Below, one piece after another: positions 1 to 9,358 of a DNA stretch of 64,000 bases. Origin of the DNA: Anaerolineales bacterium (GTDB lineage Bacteria > Chloroflexota > Anaerolineae > Anaerolineales > UBA4823); contig PQAL01000003.1 of NCBI GenBank assembly GCA_003105035.1, forward strand, positions 124,001-188,000, read 5' to 3'. How positions within the stretch are numbered: position 1 is the stretch's first letter; each line of letters starts with the position of its first letter. The notes under the pieces are model-generated. The model was given only the letters and a program-made list of their open reading frames with translations. It was not told where the DNA came from and ran no database searches. The translations under genes were made by a program, and so were the position numbers.

Positions 1-3000
1 AGCACAGGCTTCGCAGCGCCCACCCTTCACGTTGAAACTGAAACGTCCTGCCCCATAACCCAGGGCACGCGCGGCGGGCGTGGAGGCAAATACCCGGCGA
101 ATTTCATCCAGTGCACCCACATAGGTACCCGGGTTGGAGCGCGGCGTCCGCCCGATTGGCTCTTGAGTGACATTGATTACCTTGTCCACCAGCTCCAGCC
201 CGTCGATCGCATCATGCGCGCCTGGGACGGTGGGAGACGAATGCAGGGCACGCATGAGCGCGGGGTAGAGCGTCTGAGCAATCAGGCTGCTCTTGCCCGA
301 GCCGCTGACACCCGTCACGCAGGTCAGTGCGCCGAGTGGAAAGCTGACATCGATGCTCTTCAGGTTGTGAAGCCGGGCACCCCTCACCATCAGGTAACCT
401 GCATGGGTGCGCCGATGGCGTCCATTCGGTGCGGATACTTGCAGCTCACCCGAGAGGTAACGCCCCGTCAGGGAAGCGGGATCGGCGATAATATCCTCCA
501 GGCTACCTGCAGACACCACTTCTCCCCCCAGGATGCCTGGCCCGGGTCCAAGGTCGATGATCCAATCCGCGTTGTGCATGGTGGCGGCATCGTGCTCCAC
601 CACCAGCACGGTGTTGCCCAGGTCGCGCAGGTGGATGAGCGTATCCAGCAGGGCGCGATGATCGCGCGGGTGCAAGCCAATGGAAGGCTCATCCAGGATG
701 TAAAGCACGCCCACCAGGCCGCTCCCGATCTGGGCAGCCAGCCGGATGCGTTGTCCTTCCCCTCCAGATAACGTGGGTGCCGGTCTATCGAGGGTTAGAT
801 AGTGCAGGCCGACGTTACGAATGAATGCCAGGCGCTGGCGGATTTCTTCGATCAGCTCCGAGCCCACCTGCAACTGTTCCTCGCTCAATTGCCCTGGCAA
901 GCTGCAGATCCAATCATGGATGGCAGCAATGCTAAAAGAGGTTAATTCAGGCAGGCGTTTATCCGCCACGGTCACATAACGTGCTTCCGGGCACAGGCGC
1001 TCGCCGCCACACTTGGGGCAGGGTTGCTGACTCATGAAGCTGGCATACCAGCGCCGGGTGTATTCAGAGCGGGTCTGGCGGAAAAGGCGGTTGATATGGA
1101 AAATGATCCCCTTTACATCCCGCTCGCTTTCCCCATGCCAGTTGCCATAGTCATTCTCAACCTCGAATTTAAAGTGGATGCGCTTGCCCCCCGTACCATA
1201 CAAGATTGCCTGGCGGAATTCCTCGGGTTGCTGGTTCCAGGGTACCTCCAGGTCCACCTCATAATGGCGGGCAATGGAGGTCAGGTTGGATACTTGCCAG
1301 GCACCTTCGCCTTTTTTGCGCAGGTCGCGGTACCAGCGTGAGGCCCCATCCAACAGCGAACGCTCGGGGTGTTCAATGATCAACTCAGGGTCGACCTGCA
1401 GCTTCACCCCCAGGCCGTTGCATTCGTCGCACATCCCCAGGGGAGAATTGAAACTGAAGATCTGGGGCTGCAGCTCCGCAAAGCTGATCTCGCATACCGG
1501 GCAGGCATTTTTCTCGCTGAGCAGGATCTCCTGTCCATCGTCTAGGAGGATCAAAACCAGGCCTCCGCCTGCTTTGAGGCAGGTTTCCACCGAATCTACC
1601 AGGCGCAAGCGGAAATCCTCCACAGGTTCATCACGGGCAGGGATTTCCAACCGGTCCACCACCAGCTCAAGGTTATGCTTTTTGTTCTTATCTAAAAGGA
1701 TGGTATCAGTTTTAAGTACCTGGGCAATTTCATGCGCTTCACCATCGATGCGAACACGCCCATACCCCTGGCGCTGGGCCTCCCGTAGGGCTGCCTGGAA
1801 GGTACCCTTCCGGTTGCGGGCCATGGGTGCCAGCAGCTGGAAGCGCTTTCCCTGCGGCAATTTCGCCAGCTGGTCGGCGATTTGTTGGGCCGACTGCGGT
1901 TGGACAGCCCGGCCACATTGTGGGCAATGGGGGATACCCAGACGGGCGTACAGCACGCGCAGGTAATCCAGCACCTCGGTTACCGTGCCCACCGTGGAAC
2001 GTGGATTGCGGGTGAGGGCTTTTTGCTCAATGGCAATCGCCGGGCTGAGGCCCGTGATCTGGTCCACCTGGGGCTTTTCCATCTGCTCCATGAACTGCCG
2101 GGCATACGAAGATAGGCTCTCTACGTAGCGGCGTTGCCCTTCAGCGTAGATCGTATCAAATGCCAGGGAAGACTTACCGCTCCCACTGACGCCGGTGATC
2201 ACCACGAATTTATTGCGCGGGATGCGAACATCGATGTGTTTGAGGTTGTGCTGGCGGGCACCTCGCACGATGATATCCCCCATGCCAGGGGGAAAGCTAT
2301 CTTGCCTGTGGAGATCCAGGTGGGTGCCCAGCGGAGAATCGGAGGGGATTTCGTAAGGAAGTACTTCAACCTGAGGTTTCTGCTGAGAGGCGATTTCTGG
2401 TGAAACCATGGCAGCCAGGCGCTGGCTCTCAGATGGCTGGAGCTCAACCTTTCGGTTCGGTTGCAGCTCCTTAATGTATCCCAGGAGCTGCAGCTTAGAA
2501 AATATCTGCCGCGTCCGCGGTAAATCTTCAAACAGGGCCTGAATTTCGTCGAAATTGGCATCCACATTCCCAGTCAGGCTGGCAATCCGGTCGAGCAGGG
2601 CTTTATCATCCACCGTCAGTCTGGTTTCAGCTTTGAGACCCAGATCATCCCAGTAATCCCAGGGCGAGAGCTCGATTTTGTTCAGCGCCTGAAAATCATG
2701 TAGCAGGTTGCCCCGGATGCAGGGCATGCCTTTCCATTTCCCGCTGAAACGGAACAGGTCAGAGCGGGCCTTGCCCGCCCGGCAAAGCTGCCAGGCGGTG
2801 CTTGCCAGGTAGAAATCAGTATCACGTCGCAGGTTCAGGGTATCGACGGTGATGCCAATATTCTTTCGCTGGACATCATCAATTTGCGGGTCAGCCAGGA
2901 TCCATTGCTCCCCATCCCAATATTCGCTGATCCAATGGTCGCCTTTGTACAGCGTGCCTGGAGCCAGGTAGGGAGCAAAACCCACTCGCATGCGCGCCGG

Positions 3001-3354
3001 GATGTTCTTATGCCGCAACATGGAGACAAATAGCAGGGCAAAATCCCGGCAGACACCTACTTGCCGGTCGGCGGGCTGGCGGGCTACGGTTAGCGGAGCA
3101 GGGTCCAGCTCAGCCAGGCGTTTAAGGCGCTGTTCCACCGAGCGCAGGTGCTGTTCTGCCCGCTGCTCACTGCTGACTTCCACATGGTAAAAATCTGCCA
3201 CGAGCTTGTGGATCAGCACTCCCTGGATAATTCGTATCAACGCTGCTGGTTCATCCGGCAGGCTATCAAACATGGAACTATATGCACCCGGGCTGCTGAG
3301 CAGGCTTTGGGAGGCGTAATAAGACAGGTTTTCATGCAGGCGTACAGGGAACAT
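1..3354 (-). CDS. uvrA: Transglutaminase-like domain fused to excinuclease ABC subunit A (3' end outside window)
   Basis: One continuous reading frame runs from an ATG at 3354 to the left edge (1118 codons visible); I read most of the codons, including both junction regions, and found no stop. Residues about 60-160 resemble a transglutaminase core: Cys102 in VGVCRDFA, His140 in GDHWISEYW and Asp155 in LADPQ form the expected triad. A linker follows, then UvrA proper from about residue 358 ([18 protein letters not shown]), with Walker [10 protein letters not shown], zinc-finger CxxC pairs, the ABC signature LSGGEGQRI and the second Walker A. UvrA recognises DNA damage with UvrB in nucleotide excision repair. 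The last ~180 residues of UvrA lie outside. The start has no Shine-Dalgarno; TATAAT sits 7 nt upstream. The role of the fused domain is unknown to me. Confidence 0.93.
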   Translation of the reverse strand, partial: MFPVRLHENLSYYASQSLLSSPGAYSSMFDSLPDEPAALIRIIQGVLIHKLVADFYHVEVSSEQRAEQHLRSVEQRLKRLAELDPAPLTVARQPADRQVGVCRDFALLFVSMLRHKNIPARMRVGFAPYLAPGTLYKGDHWISEYWDGEQWILADPQIDDVQRKNIGITVDTLNLRRDTDFYLASTAWQLCRAGKARSDLFRFSGKWKGMPCIRGNLLHDFQALNKIELSPWDYWDDLGLKAETRLTVDDKALLDRIASLTGNVDANFDEIQALFEDLPRTRQIFSKLQLLGYIKELQPNRKVELQPSESQRLAAMVSPEIASQQKPQVEVLPYEIPSDSPLGTHLDLHRQDSFPPGMGDIIVRGARQHNLKHIDVRIPRNKFVVITGVSGSGKSSLAFDTIYAEGQRRYVESLSSYARQFMEQMEKPQVDQITGLSPAIAIEQKALTRNPRSTVGTVTEVLDYLRVLYARLGIPHCPQCGRAVQPQSAQQIADQLAKLPQGKRFQLLAPMARNRKGTFQAALREAQRQGYGRVRIDGEAHEIAQVLKTDTILLDKNKKHNLELVVDRLEIPARDEPVEDFRLRLVDSVETCLKAGGGLVLILLDDGQEILLSEKNACPVCEISFAELQPQIFSFNSPLGMCDECNGLGVKLQVDPELIIEHPERSLLDGASRWYRDLRKKGEGAWQVSNLTSIARHYEVDLEVPWNQQPEEFRQAILYGTGGKRIHFKFEVENDYGNWHGESERDVKGIIFHINRLFRQTRSEYTRRWYASFMSQQPCPKCGGERLCPEARYVTVADKRLPELTSFSIAAIHDWICSLPGQLSEEQLQVGSELIEEIRQRLAFIRNVGLHYLTLDRPAPTLSGGEGQRIRLAAQIGSGLVGVLYILDEPSIGLHPRDHRALLDTLIHLRDLGNTVLVVEHDAATMHNADWIIDLGPGPGILGGEVVSAGSLEDIIADPASLTGRYLSGELQVSAPNGRHRRTHAGYLMVRGARLHNLKSIDVSFPLGALTCVTGVSGSGKSSLIAQTLYPALMRALHSSPTVPGAHDAIDGLELVDKVINVTQEPIGRTPRSNPGTYVGALDEIRRVFASTPAARALGYGAGRFSFNVKGGRCEACA

Positions 3355-3361
3355 ATGTTCT

Positions 3362-3367
3362 ATTATA
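3362..3367 (-). promoter_or_regulatory. -10 box 7 nt before the uvrA start (leaderless-type)
   Basis: TATAAT on the minus strand is followed by 7 nt and the ATG at 3354, so transcription would begin at or next to the start codon. No Shine-Dalgarno is present and no strong -35 is visible. Confidence 0.55.
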
Positions 3368-3390
3368 TCACGATCCTGTTCATTGAGTTA

Positions 3391-3819
3391 TTTCTACTGT
3401 GTTACTGACCCTACAATGAGCAGGATTAATCACGCTAACAGCCGTTGTAGAAGTCGGTGATTCCATGCTCGAAGCATTCCACAATTTCCCGTAAATCATC
3501 GTGAATGAAAAGCTATTTAAATGTTTTCTTGAGTAATTATAGAAACTGTCTTTGCAAGAGTTCGAAGGAACCGTACTCGAAGCAACCAGCAAATTTTATA
3601 AATCATCCTGAATAAATCGGCGATTGCTCTACTTTAATGAGCAACTATCAAACATCATAGCTTCACAGCTGAGGGTGAAAAGTTGATCTTGTTCGAGAAA
3701 AGCTAGAGCAGTTTGCTTTACCAGGCTGCTGAACAGGATACGATCCTTTTATTCACTCTGTGCCCGTTTCGCGATGACATCTATGGAAAGTAATTACGGA
3801 TCATGTATTGTCTTAAAAA
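3391..3819. other. Noncoding gap with a weak imperfect repeat
   Basis: About 430 bases between uvrA and pepF without a convincing gene. Two stretches around 3460-3510 and 3568-3615 are loosely alike: both carry CTCGAAGCA followed about 15 nt later by TAAATCATC. They could be relics of a diverged duplication. The short ORFs here have no recognisable content. Confidence 0.4.
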
Positions 3820-3853
3820 CACTCACCCACCGGAGTATTCTAGTGGGTGAGTG
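3813..3853 (-). terminator. Intrinsic terminator of pepF
   Basis: Perfect 11-bp inverted repeat CACTCACCCAC / GTGGGTGAGTG (3820-3830 and 3843-3853) with a 12-nt loop. On the minus strand the stem is followed by TTTTTAAG. It lies 13 nt beyond the pepF stop codon. Confidence 0.85.
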
Positions 3854-3866
3854 GAAAACTCAATGC

Positions 3867-5675
3867 TTAAGCCTGAAGTTTTTCCAATCGATCCACAAGG
3901 CCTGAGAGCACCTCGAAAGCTCTCTCCACCGGCTCAGGGGAGGTCAGGTCAACCCCAGCCATTTTCAACGAATCCAGCGGATACATCGAGCCGCCCAGCT
4001 TGAGGAACTCCAGGTATTTTTGGGCAGCTTCGGGCTTCCCCGCGAGGATGCCGTCCACCAGGGCATGGGCGCCGGAGATGCCCGTGGCGTATTGGTAGAC
4101 GTAGAAATTCATGTACATGTGGCCAAATTGCGCCCAGGTGATGCCGATGCGATCGCGGTCGAACTCCACTTCGTCACTATAGCCTTCCTTGAACAGGTCG
4201 GCGGTCAATCCGATGAGAATGTCAGCGCTGATCGGCAACCCCTTCTCGGCGCGGGTATGCAGCTCCAACTCAAAACGCGCCAATGTGGGCATGATGAAGA
4301 AATAACGGTGGTAGTTCGACATGGCCTCTTCGATCAGGCTCACCTGAAATTCTGGTGCGGTCTGGGTTTCGAACAGGTGGCGGCGCACCATGGCCTGATT
4401 AAAATTGGAGGCCACTTCCGCGACGAACAAGGCATAGCGGCTGTAGATGAACGGCTGATACAGCCGGCTGTAATTGGAATGCATGGAATGGCCCAGCTCA
4501 TGTGCCAGGGTGCTCAGGCTGAACACATCATCGGAGTAGCTCATCATGATGAACGGTCGTGTGCCCATTGAACCGCTCGAGAAAGCCCCCTCACGCTTGC
4601 CCTTGTTACGGGCGTAATCCACCCACCGCTTTTCTAAGACTCCGTAGCGCAGGATATCGACGTATTCCTTGCCGAGCGGTGCCATCCCTTCCACGATCCA
4701 ATCGACCGCCTGCTTGAAGGGTACTAAAGGTTTTTTCATGGTCAGGGGGGCTTTTATATCGTAAACATGGAATTTATCGTACCCCAACAGTTTTTTGCGC
4801 AATTGCCAGTAGCGGTGCCAGGTGGGCAAATTCTTCTTGAAGACCTCAATTAGATTATGGAACACCTCCACAGGGATGTTATTGGGTGCCAGGGAAGCTT
4901 CGAGTGAGTTGGCATAACCTCGCGCTCGAGCATTGAACACGTCCTGCTTGATAGTGGTTGTAAGCGTGGCTGCCATGGTGCTCTTCAGCTTGAGGTATCC
5001 ATCAGAATAGTTCTCCCAGGCTGTCCGGCGAATTTCCCGGTCGGGGTGGGTGACCAGGGCACCGATACTGGCTTGCCCCACTTCATGCAGGGTACCATCA
5101 GCTGCTTTGGCTGGCTCGAAAGTCAACTCGGCATTATTTAGGGCGTTATAGATCCCTGATGCAGAGAAAAATGGATCATTGACCATGGCCAGCACTTGCT
5201 CAACCTCACCCGAACGTACATGCTTCTGTCGTTTCTCTAGCCGATCCACGTAATGGGCTAAGAAAGCCAGGCGCACATCTTCTTTTATCCATTGCCGCAG
5301 CCTGGGAAAACCGATCTGCATCAGCTCGGGATCAAAGAAGGCTGTGGCTGCCCCAAATTTTGCCATCAAGCTGCGTGCCTGACCGTTGCGAGCAGCGGCT
5401 TCCTGGTCCAGACTATCTACGGCATAAGCATTATTGGCATACAGGCTTATTTTTCCCATCAATGTGGCAGCATCTTGAAAAGCCTGGACATATTGCAACA
5501 GGGTTAATGGGTTCTCTGCCAGGTGGCCATGATAGACGCTCAGGTCAGGCAGTCTACTGGCTAGCTGGGCACAGGCGTCCTCCCAATCCTTGGGGGTGGG
5601 GAAGACGGAAGCAAGATCCCAGGTCTGCTCAACTGGGACTTGACTGCGAAGGGGAAGTGAGGTGGTATCTGTCAT
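3867..5675 (-). CDS. pepF: Oligoendopeptidase F, M3B metallopeptidase
   Basis: A cytosolic zinc endopeptidase that cuts short peptides, 602 residues, the usual length for the family. The zinc motif HELGH is at residues 392-396 with the third ligand probably Glu420 (in FVAEVASN). The downstream 'YSDEVEFDRDRIGITWAQFGHMY' region (about 500-525) is typical of the M3B C-terminal half. The start is supported by AAGGAG 6-7 nt upstream of ATG. It is a single-gene unit: its own terminator follows and the gene on its 5' side is divergent. Upstream there is a TATAAT box and a GGGGGATACCCCC palindrome. Confidence 0.96.
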   Translation of the reverse strand: MTDTTSLPLRSQVPVEQTWDLASVFPTPKDWEDACAQLASRLPDLSVYHGHLAENPLTLLQYVQAFQDAATLMGKISLYANNAYAVDSLDQEAAARNGQARSLMAKFGAATAFFDPELMQIGFPRLRQWIKEDVRLAFLAHYVDRLEKRQKHVRSGEVEQVLAMVNDPFFSASGIYNALNNAELTFEPAKAADGTLHEVGQASIGALVTHPDREIRRTAWENYSDGYLKLKSTMAATLTTTIKQDVFNARARGYANSLEASLAPNNIPVEVFHNLIEVFKKNLPTWHRYWQLRKKLLGYDKFHVYDIKAPLTMKKPLVPFKQAVDWIVEGMAPLGKEYVDILRYGVLEKRWVDYARNKGKREGAFSSGSMGTRPFIMMSYSDDVFSLSTLAHELGHSMHSNYSRLYQPFIYSRYALFVAEVASNFNQAMVRRHLFETQTAPEFQVSLIEEAMSNYHRYFFIMPTLARFELELHTRAEKGLPISADILIGLTADLFKEGYSDEVEFDRDRIGITWAQFGHMYMNFYVYQYATGISGAHALVDGILAGKPEAAQKYLEFLKLGGSMYPLDSLKMAGVDLTSPEPVERAFEVLSGLVDRLEKLQA

Positions 5676-5733
5676 TTTTCACTCCTTGAAATAAACTGAA
5701 GCGGATGTGCCGGTGAAGATTGAATAATACCTT

Positions 5734-5758
5734 GGGGGTATCCCCCCAGTTAATTATA
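5734..5758 (-). promoter_or_regulatory. pepF promoter -10 and adjacent palindrome
   Basis: On the minus strand TATAAT (5753-5758) is followed about 6 nt later by a perfect 5-bp palindrome GGGGG-ATA-CCCCC (5734-5746), placed where transcription would start. The palindrome could be an operator; no convincing -35 is seen at normal spacing. Confidence 0.4.
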
Positions 5759-5857
5759 ACTCCGCTGGTCAAGAAAATCCCCGTTGTAGCTGTATTTGGT
5801 TCCCGGAACCATGCTGCTCATACCATCTTGCTAATGATAGAATCTAGCTGATAAGCA

Positions 5858-6856
5858 ATGCAAGCTCCAATCGATTGGCTGCTCCAGGGTGAATCCTGGG
5901 TGCAATATCGAACCAGGTTGGACCTGCTCGGGCAAGACGAAAATGACCCGCAGGTAGTGGAAGCACGCGGGTTGATGCTGGCAGACCTGCACGTAAAAGA
6001 CCTGATCGCCGAGCTATCAGGCTGGCCAGGCAAGGTCATCTCCAGCCACAAGAGCGCTGGGCAGCCCTTCCATAAGCTAACCTTCCTGGCAGACCTTGGT
6101 CTCAAAGCCTCTGACCCAGGCATGGATGTTATCGTTGAGCGCATCCTGCAACACCAATCCGTCGAAGGCCCTTTCCAATTGTCAGCCAACATCCCGGCCC
6201 ATTATGGCGGCTCCGGACAGGATACCTGGGCCTGGGCGTTGTGCGATGCCCCGCTGATTGTCTATGCTTTGGCGAAGTTCGGCTTACAGCACCAGCCTGG
6301 CGTAGAGAAAGCCATGTCTCACCTCTTAGGATTGGTGAGGGATAACGGCTGGCCATGCGCAGTGTCTAAGGAATTGGGAAATTTTCGCGGCCCAGGGCGT
6401 AAAGAAGATCCTTGCCCGTTTGCCACGCTGGCGATGTTAAAGACTTTGTCAGCTTTCAGCGAACAGCGTTACGTCCCCGAATGCCGGGCCGGCGCCGAAT
6501 CCCTGCTGAGCCTGTGGCATGACAGCCTCACCCGTCACCCTTATATCTTCTACATGGGAACCGACTTTCGCAAACTCAAGCTGCCGTTTGTTTGGTATGA
6601 CTTGCTGCATGTGCTGGAGGTGCTGTCTCACTTCACCTGGCTGAAGGTTGACCCACGCTACCAGGACATGCTCGCGATCCTGCTCAGCAAGGCGGACAGC
6701 CAGGGAGGCTTTACTTTAGAATCGATCTGGACCGCCTGGAAGGAATGGGAATTCGGCCAGAAAAAGCAGCCGTCACGTTGGCTGACCCTGGCTGCCTGGA
6801 GGATATTTAAACGGGCAGGGATGGCATCGGACAAACCGCTGACTTTTCTTTCTTGA
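5858..6856 (+). CDS. Toroid-fold (prenyltransferase/squalene-cyclase-like) hypothetical protein
   Basis: A soluble protein of 332 residues with no signal peptide or membrane segment. Repeated helical segments with aromatic-rich motifs (YGGSGQDTWAWALC about 110-125; NGWPCAVS about 165; SQGGFTLESIWTAWKEW about 285-300) resemble the alpha-alpha toroid of terpenoid cyclases and prenyltransferases. I see no cyclase DxDD motif, so a catalytic role is not claimed. No clear ribosome-binding site precedes the ATG. It is divergent from pepF. Function unknown; the gene itself is likely real from its length and uninterrupted reading frame. Confidence 0.75.
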   Translation: MQAPIDWLLQGESWVQYRTRLDLLGQDENDPQVVEARGLMLADLHVKDLIAELSGWPGKVISSHKSAGQPFHKLTFLADLGLKASDPGMDVIVERILQHQSVEGPFQLSANIPAHYGGSGQDTWAWALCDAPLIVYALAKFGLQHQPGVEKAMSHLLGLVRDNGWPCAVSKELGNFRGPGRKEDPCPFATLAMLKTLSAFSEQRYVPECRAGAESLLSLWHDSLTRHPYIFYMGTDFRKLKLPFVWYDLLHVLEVLSHFTWLKVDPRYQDMLAILLSKADSQGGFTLESIWTAWKEWEFGQKKQPSRWLTLAAWRIFKRAGMASDKPLTFLS

Positions 6857-6969
6857 AGCTCTGGACCAAACATCATGATCGCAGAGCAATTAGATTGTAT
6901 TTGTGGTAATATTATCAATGGGGATTTTCCTTTCTAGGGGACGAGGTAGACTTTTCGGAGGATAGACCT

Positions 6970-7371
6970 ATGCAAATCAATCTGACAAGCATCCTGGTTG
7001 ACGATCAGGAGAAAGCCTTGAAGTTTTATACCGATAAGCTGGGGTTCGAGAAGATGGCGGATATCGCGCTAGGGGAGTACCGCTGGCTAACGGTCACTTC
7101 ACCAGAAGGAACAGCCGGGGTTGAGCTGGTGCTTGAGCCGATGGGTATCCCGGCCGCGCGAGCGTACCAGAGCGCCTTGTTTACCGCCGGGATGCCACTC
7201 ACGGCTTTTCGCACGGATGATATAGAAAGTGAATATAGGCGCTTGAAAGAAAAAGGCGTTTTCTTTAGGGGTGAGCCTGTCGAGGCTGGTCCGATCAAAA
7301 CGGTGTTATTTGAAGATACCTGCGGTAACCTTATCAACCTGGTCCAGGCCTTGATGAAACCAAACCCGTGA
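6970..7371 (+). CDS. VOC-family (glyoxalase/bleomycin-resistance fold) protein
   Basis: 133 residues with the vicinal oxygen chelate pattern: an N-terminal half ending in a possible metal ligand (GVELVLEP, about 50-57) and a C-terminal half ending in VLFEDTCGNLINLVQ (about 112-126), where the Glu is a usual ligand. Enzymes of this fold act as glyoxalases, dioxygenases or antibiotic-binding proteins, so the substrate cannot be named. GGAGG lies 8 nt before the ATG. The gene stands alone, with gaps of over 100 nt on both sides. Confidence 0.88.
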   Translation: MQINLTSILVDDQEKALKFYTDKLGFEKMADIALGEYRWLTVTSPEGTAGVELVLEPMGIPAARAYQSALFTAGMPLTAFRTDDIESEYRRLKEKGVFFRGEPVEAGPIKTVLFEDTCGNLINLVQALMKPNP

Positions 7372-7548
7372 GCGGCTGTGGGGATGAAGGGCTGAAGGGG
7401 AAGAAGAATTGGAGAAAGCCTCAGCAATGCCAATTCTTTCCAATGGTACTATTGATGTTCGGATATAGAATATTTAAATAAATGCGGTAATCATCCGCTA
7501 ATGTACGAATTTAAGCACCATGATATACGAGCAGAAGGGAGACTACTC

Positions 7549-8664
7549 ATGAGTAAAGTCAGGCTATTGGTAGGGACACGCAAGGGGGCATTTGTTTTAA
7601 CCTCCGATGCCACCCGTGAAACCTGGGATATAAGCGGTCCACATTTCGCAGGCTGGGAGATATACCATCTCAAGGGGTCACTGCTCAATCCCGATCGAAT
7701 CTATGCTTCACAGTCCAACAGCTGGTTTGGTCAGGTGATCCAACGCTCGGATGACGGCGGCATCACCTGGCAAGCAGTCGGTAATAAGTTTATCTATGAA
7801 GGCGGTCCGGAGACGCATCAGTGGTACGATGGCTCTCAGCGCCCTTGGGCCTTCAAGCGTATCTGGAAGCTGGAGCCTTCACTGAGCGACCCTGAAGCAG
7901 TCTATGCTGGAGCGGAAGATGCAGCCCTGTTTTACTCCAAGGATGGTGGACAAAACTGGCAGGAGCTGCCTGCTTTACGCGATGTGAAGGGAAACTTATG
8001 GCAGCCTGGTGCAGGCGGTATGTGCCTGCATACCATCTTGCAAGACCAGGCAGACCCGAAGCGATTATTTACCGCTATCTCTGCAGCTGGTGCCTTCCGC
8101 ACAGATGATGGTGGAGAAACCTGGCGAGCGATCACGCATGGCTTGATATCGCCCTTCGAGCTTCCTGATCCTGACGCAGAAGTTGGGCACTGCGTGCACT
8201 GCATCGCCCTGCACCCCACCCATCCAGGCCAGCTGTACATGCAGAAGCATTGGGATGTCATGCGTTCCGACGATGCCGGTGAGCTGTGGTACGAGGTCAG
8301 TGGTAACCTGCCGACGGATTTCGGTTTCACCATCGCGGTGCACTGCCATGAGCCCAACACCATTTATGTAGTCCCCATCAAAAGCGATTCGGAACACTAC
8401 CCCCTGGATGGCAAACTGCGCGTATACCGCAGCCGGACAGGCGGTAACGAATGGGAAGCTCTAACGAAAGGCTTACCGCAGAGCAATTGCTACGTCAACG
8501 TGTTACGCAGCGCCATGTCGCTGGATGCGCTGGATCCGTGCGGGATCTATTTCGGTACGACCGGCGGGCAGGTCTATTACTCCATCGATTCGGGCGATAA
8601 CTGGTCCACTATCGTCAGAGATTTCCCGCCCGTTCTATCGGTTGAAGCAATGGCGCTACCATGA
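7549..8664 (+). CDS. BNR/sialidase-like beta-propeller protein
   Basis: 371 residues if started at the ATG at 7549, which has AAGGGAG 7-8 nt upstream; an in-frame ATG at 7501 lacks a ribosome-binding site. Several Ser/Asp-box repeats are visible: [36 protein letters not shown] and SIDSGDNWS, about 50-100 residues apart, the spacing of propeller blades. It resembles the family annotated as exo-sialidase-like or YCF48-like repeat proteins; no signal peptide is present, so it is predicted cytosolic and glycosidase activity is doubtful. Its stop overlaps the next start (ATGA), implying translational coupling with the MoaD/ThiS-like protein. Confidence 0.87.
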   Translation: MSKVRLLVGTRKGAFVLTSDATRETWDISGPHFAGWEIYHLKGSLLNPDRIYASQSNSWFGQVIQRSDDGGITWQAVGNKFIYEGGPETHQWYDGSQRPWAFKRIWKLEPSLSDPEAVYAGAEDAALFYSKDGGQNWQELPALRDVKGNLWQPGAGGMCLHTILQDQADPKRLFTAISAAGAFRTDDGGETWRAITHGLISPFELPDPDAEVGHCVHCIALHPTHPGQLYMQKHWDVMRSDDAGELWYEVSGNLPTDFGFTIAVHCHEPNTIYVVPIKSDSEHYPLDGKLRVYRSRTGGNEWEALTKGLPQSNCYVNVLRSAMSLDALDPCGIYFGTTGGQVYYSIDSGDNWSTIVRDFPPVLSVEAMALP

Positions 8665-8957
8665 TCAGAGTTCAGCTGCCTGCGCAACTATGCACCCTGG
8701 CAAATGTAGGGCACCAGGTGGAGCTGGAAGTGGCTGGTCCTGCCACTGTTTCCACAGTACTTGACGCCCTTGAAGCCAGCTACCCGATGCTGCGCGGGAC
8801 GATTCGAGACCAGGTTACTGCCGAGAGGCGCCCGTTTGTTCGCTTTTTTGTGAGTGGTGAAGATATCTCGTTGGAGTCACCCACCAATCCGCTACCTGAA
8901 GAAATTACCTCAGGGGAGGAAGTTTTCAAGGTGATCGGGGCTATGGCAGGCGGGTGA
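8661..8957 (+). CDS. MoaD/ThiS-family small sulfur-carrier-like protein
   Basis: 98 residues with a ubiquitin-like pattern and a C-terminal Gly-Gly (AMAGG), the site where MoaD/ThiS proteins are adenylated and thiocarboxylated. The start overlaps the stop of the propeller gene by 4 nt. Lacking other molybdopterin or thiamin genes next to it, its target is not evident; coupling suggests it works with the propeller protein. The [11 protein letters not shown] stretch (about 55-65) matches the central part of the MoaD fold. Confidence 0.88.
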   Translation: MIRVQLPAQLCTLANVGHQVELEVAGPATVSTVLDALEASYPMLRGTIRDQVTAERRPFVRFFVSGEDISLESPTNPLPEEITSGEEVFKVIGAMAGG

Positions 8958-9004
8958 ACCAGACAAATATCAACAAATTATTCCTTACATCTAAGGACTT
9001 TGTA

Positions 9005-9172
9005 AAGCGATTTGCCCCAATGCATCTCCAAACTGCTTGATCTCCTCCACAGTGTTGTAATGCACCGGCCCGACTTGTACCATCCCACCTCAATCCTCCA
9101 GCCCAGGCGCTCGGTAACGGCCAGGGCATAGTAATTTCAATCCCATACGAAGATATTAGCCTAATCCAGCTT
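9005..9172 (-). pseudogene. Remnant of the C-terminus of a class V aminotransferase
   Basis: The minus strand matches the last ~55 codons of the intact aminotransferase at 18184-19443 and the fragment at 14255, including the segments for WDGNYYAL, VGPVHYNT and EEI. Relative to those copies it has lost a base in the run at about 9110 (frameshift) and gained an in-frame TGA near 9091. There is no start and no further homology upstream, so it is a dead 3' fragment. Confidence 0.8.
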
Positions 9173-9358
9173 TGTTGATTACCTTGCATGGAGTGAAGGA
9201 CCACCCGGCGGCGAGGTGTATTTTTGGTAGGTGAGGGGCAGGTGAGGGGCAGGTGGACACACGCCCGTTTAATCGCCGGATTTCCTTCACCAGTAAACCG
9301 ACCTTTCGGAATTGTGTTTAGCAGAATTACTAAAAATCAGCTCCTGACGATACAACGA
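9173..9358. repeat. Short gap with an 11-bp tandem repeat
   Basis: Between the aminotransferase remnant and the regulator's stop codon. It holds about 2.5 copies of AGGTGAGGGGC at 9229-9255. No gene or hairpin terminator is evident. Confidence 0.5.

Noticed and set aside
163-771. Long plus-strand ORF (202 codons) inside uvrA
   Set aside because: It is the antisense shadow of conserved UvrA sequence; its translation has no recognisable content.
1-3354. uvrA as a broken or frameshifted gene because no long ORF is closed here
   Set aside because: I read the minus-strand frame codon by codon over most of the region and found no stop; the gene simply runs off the left edge.
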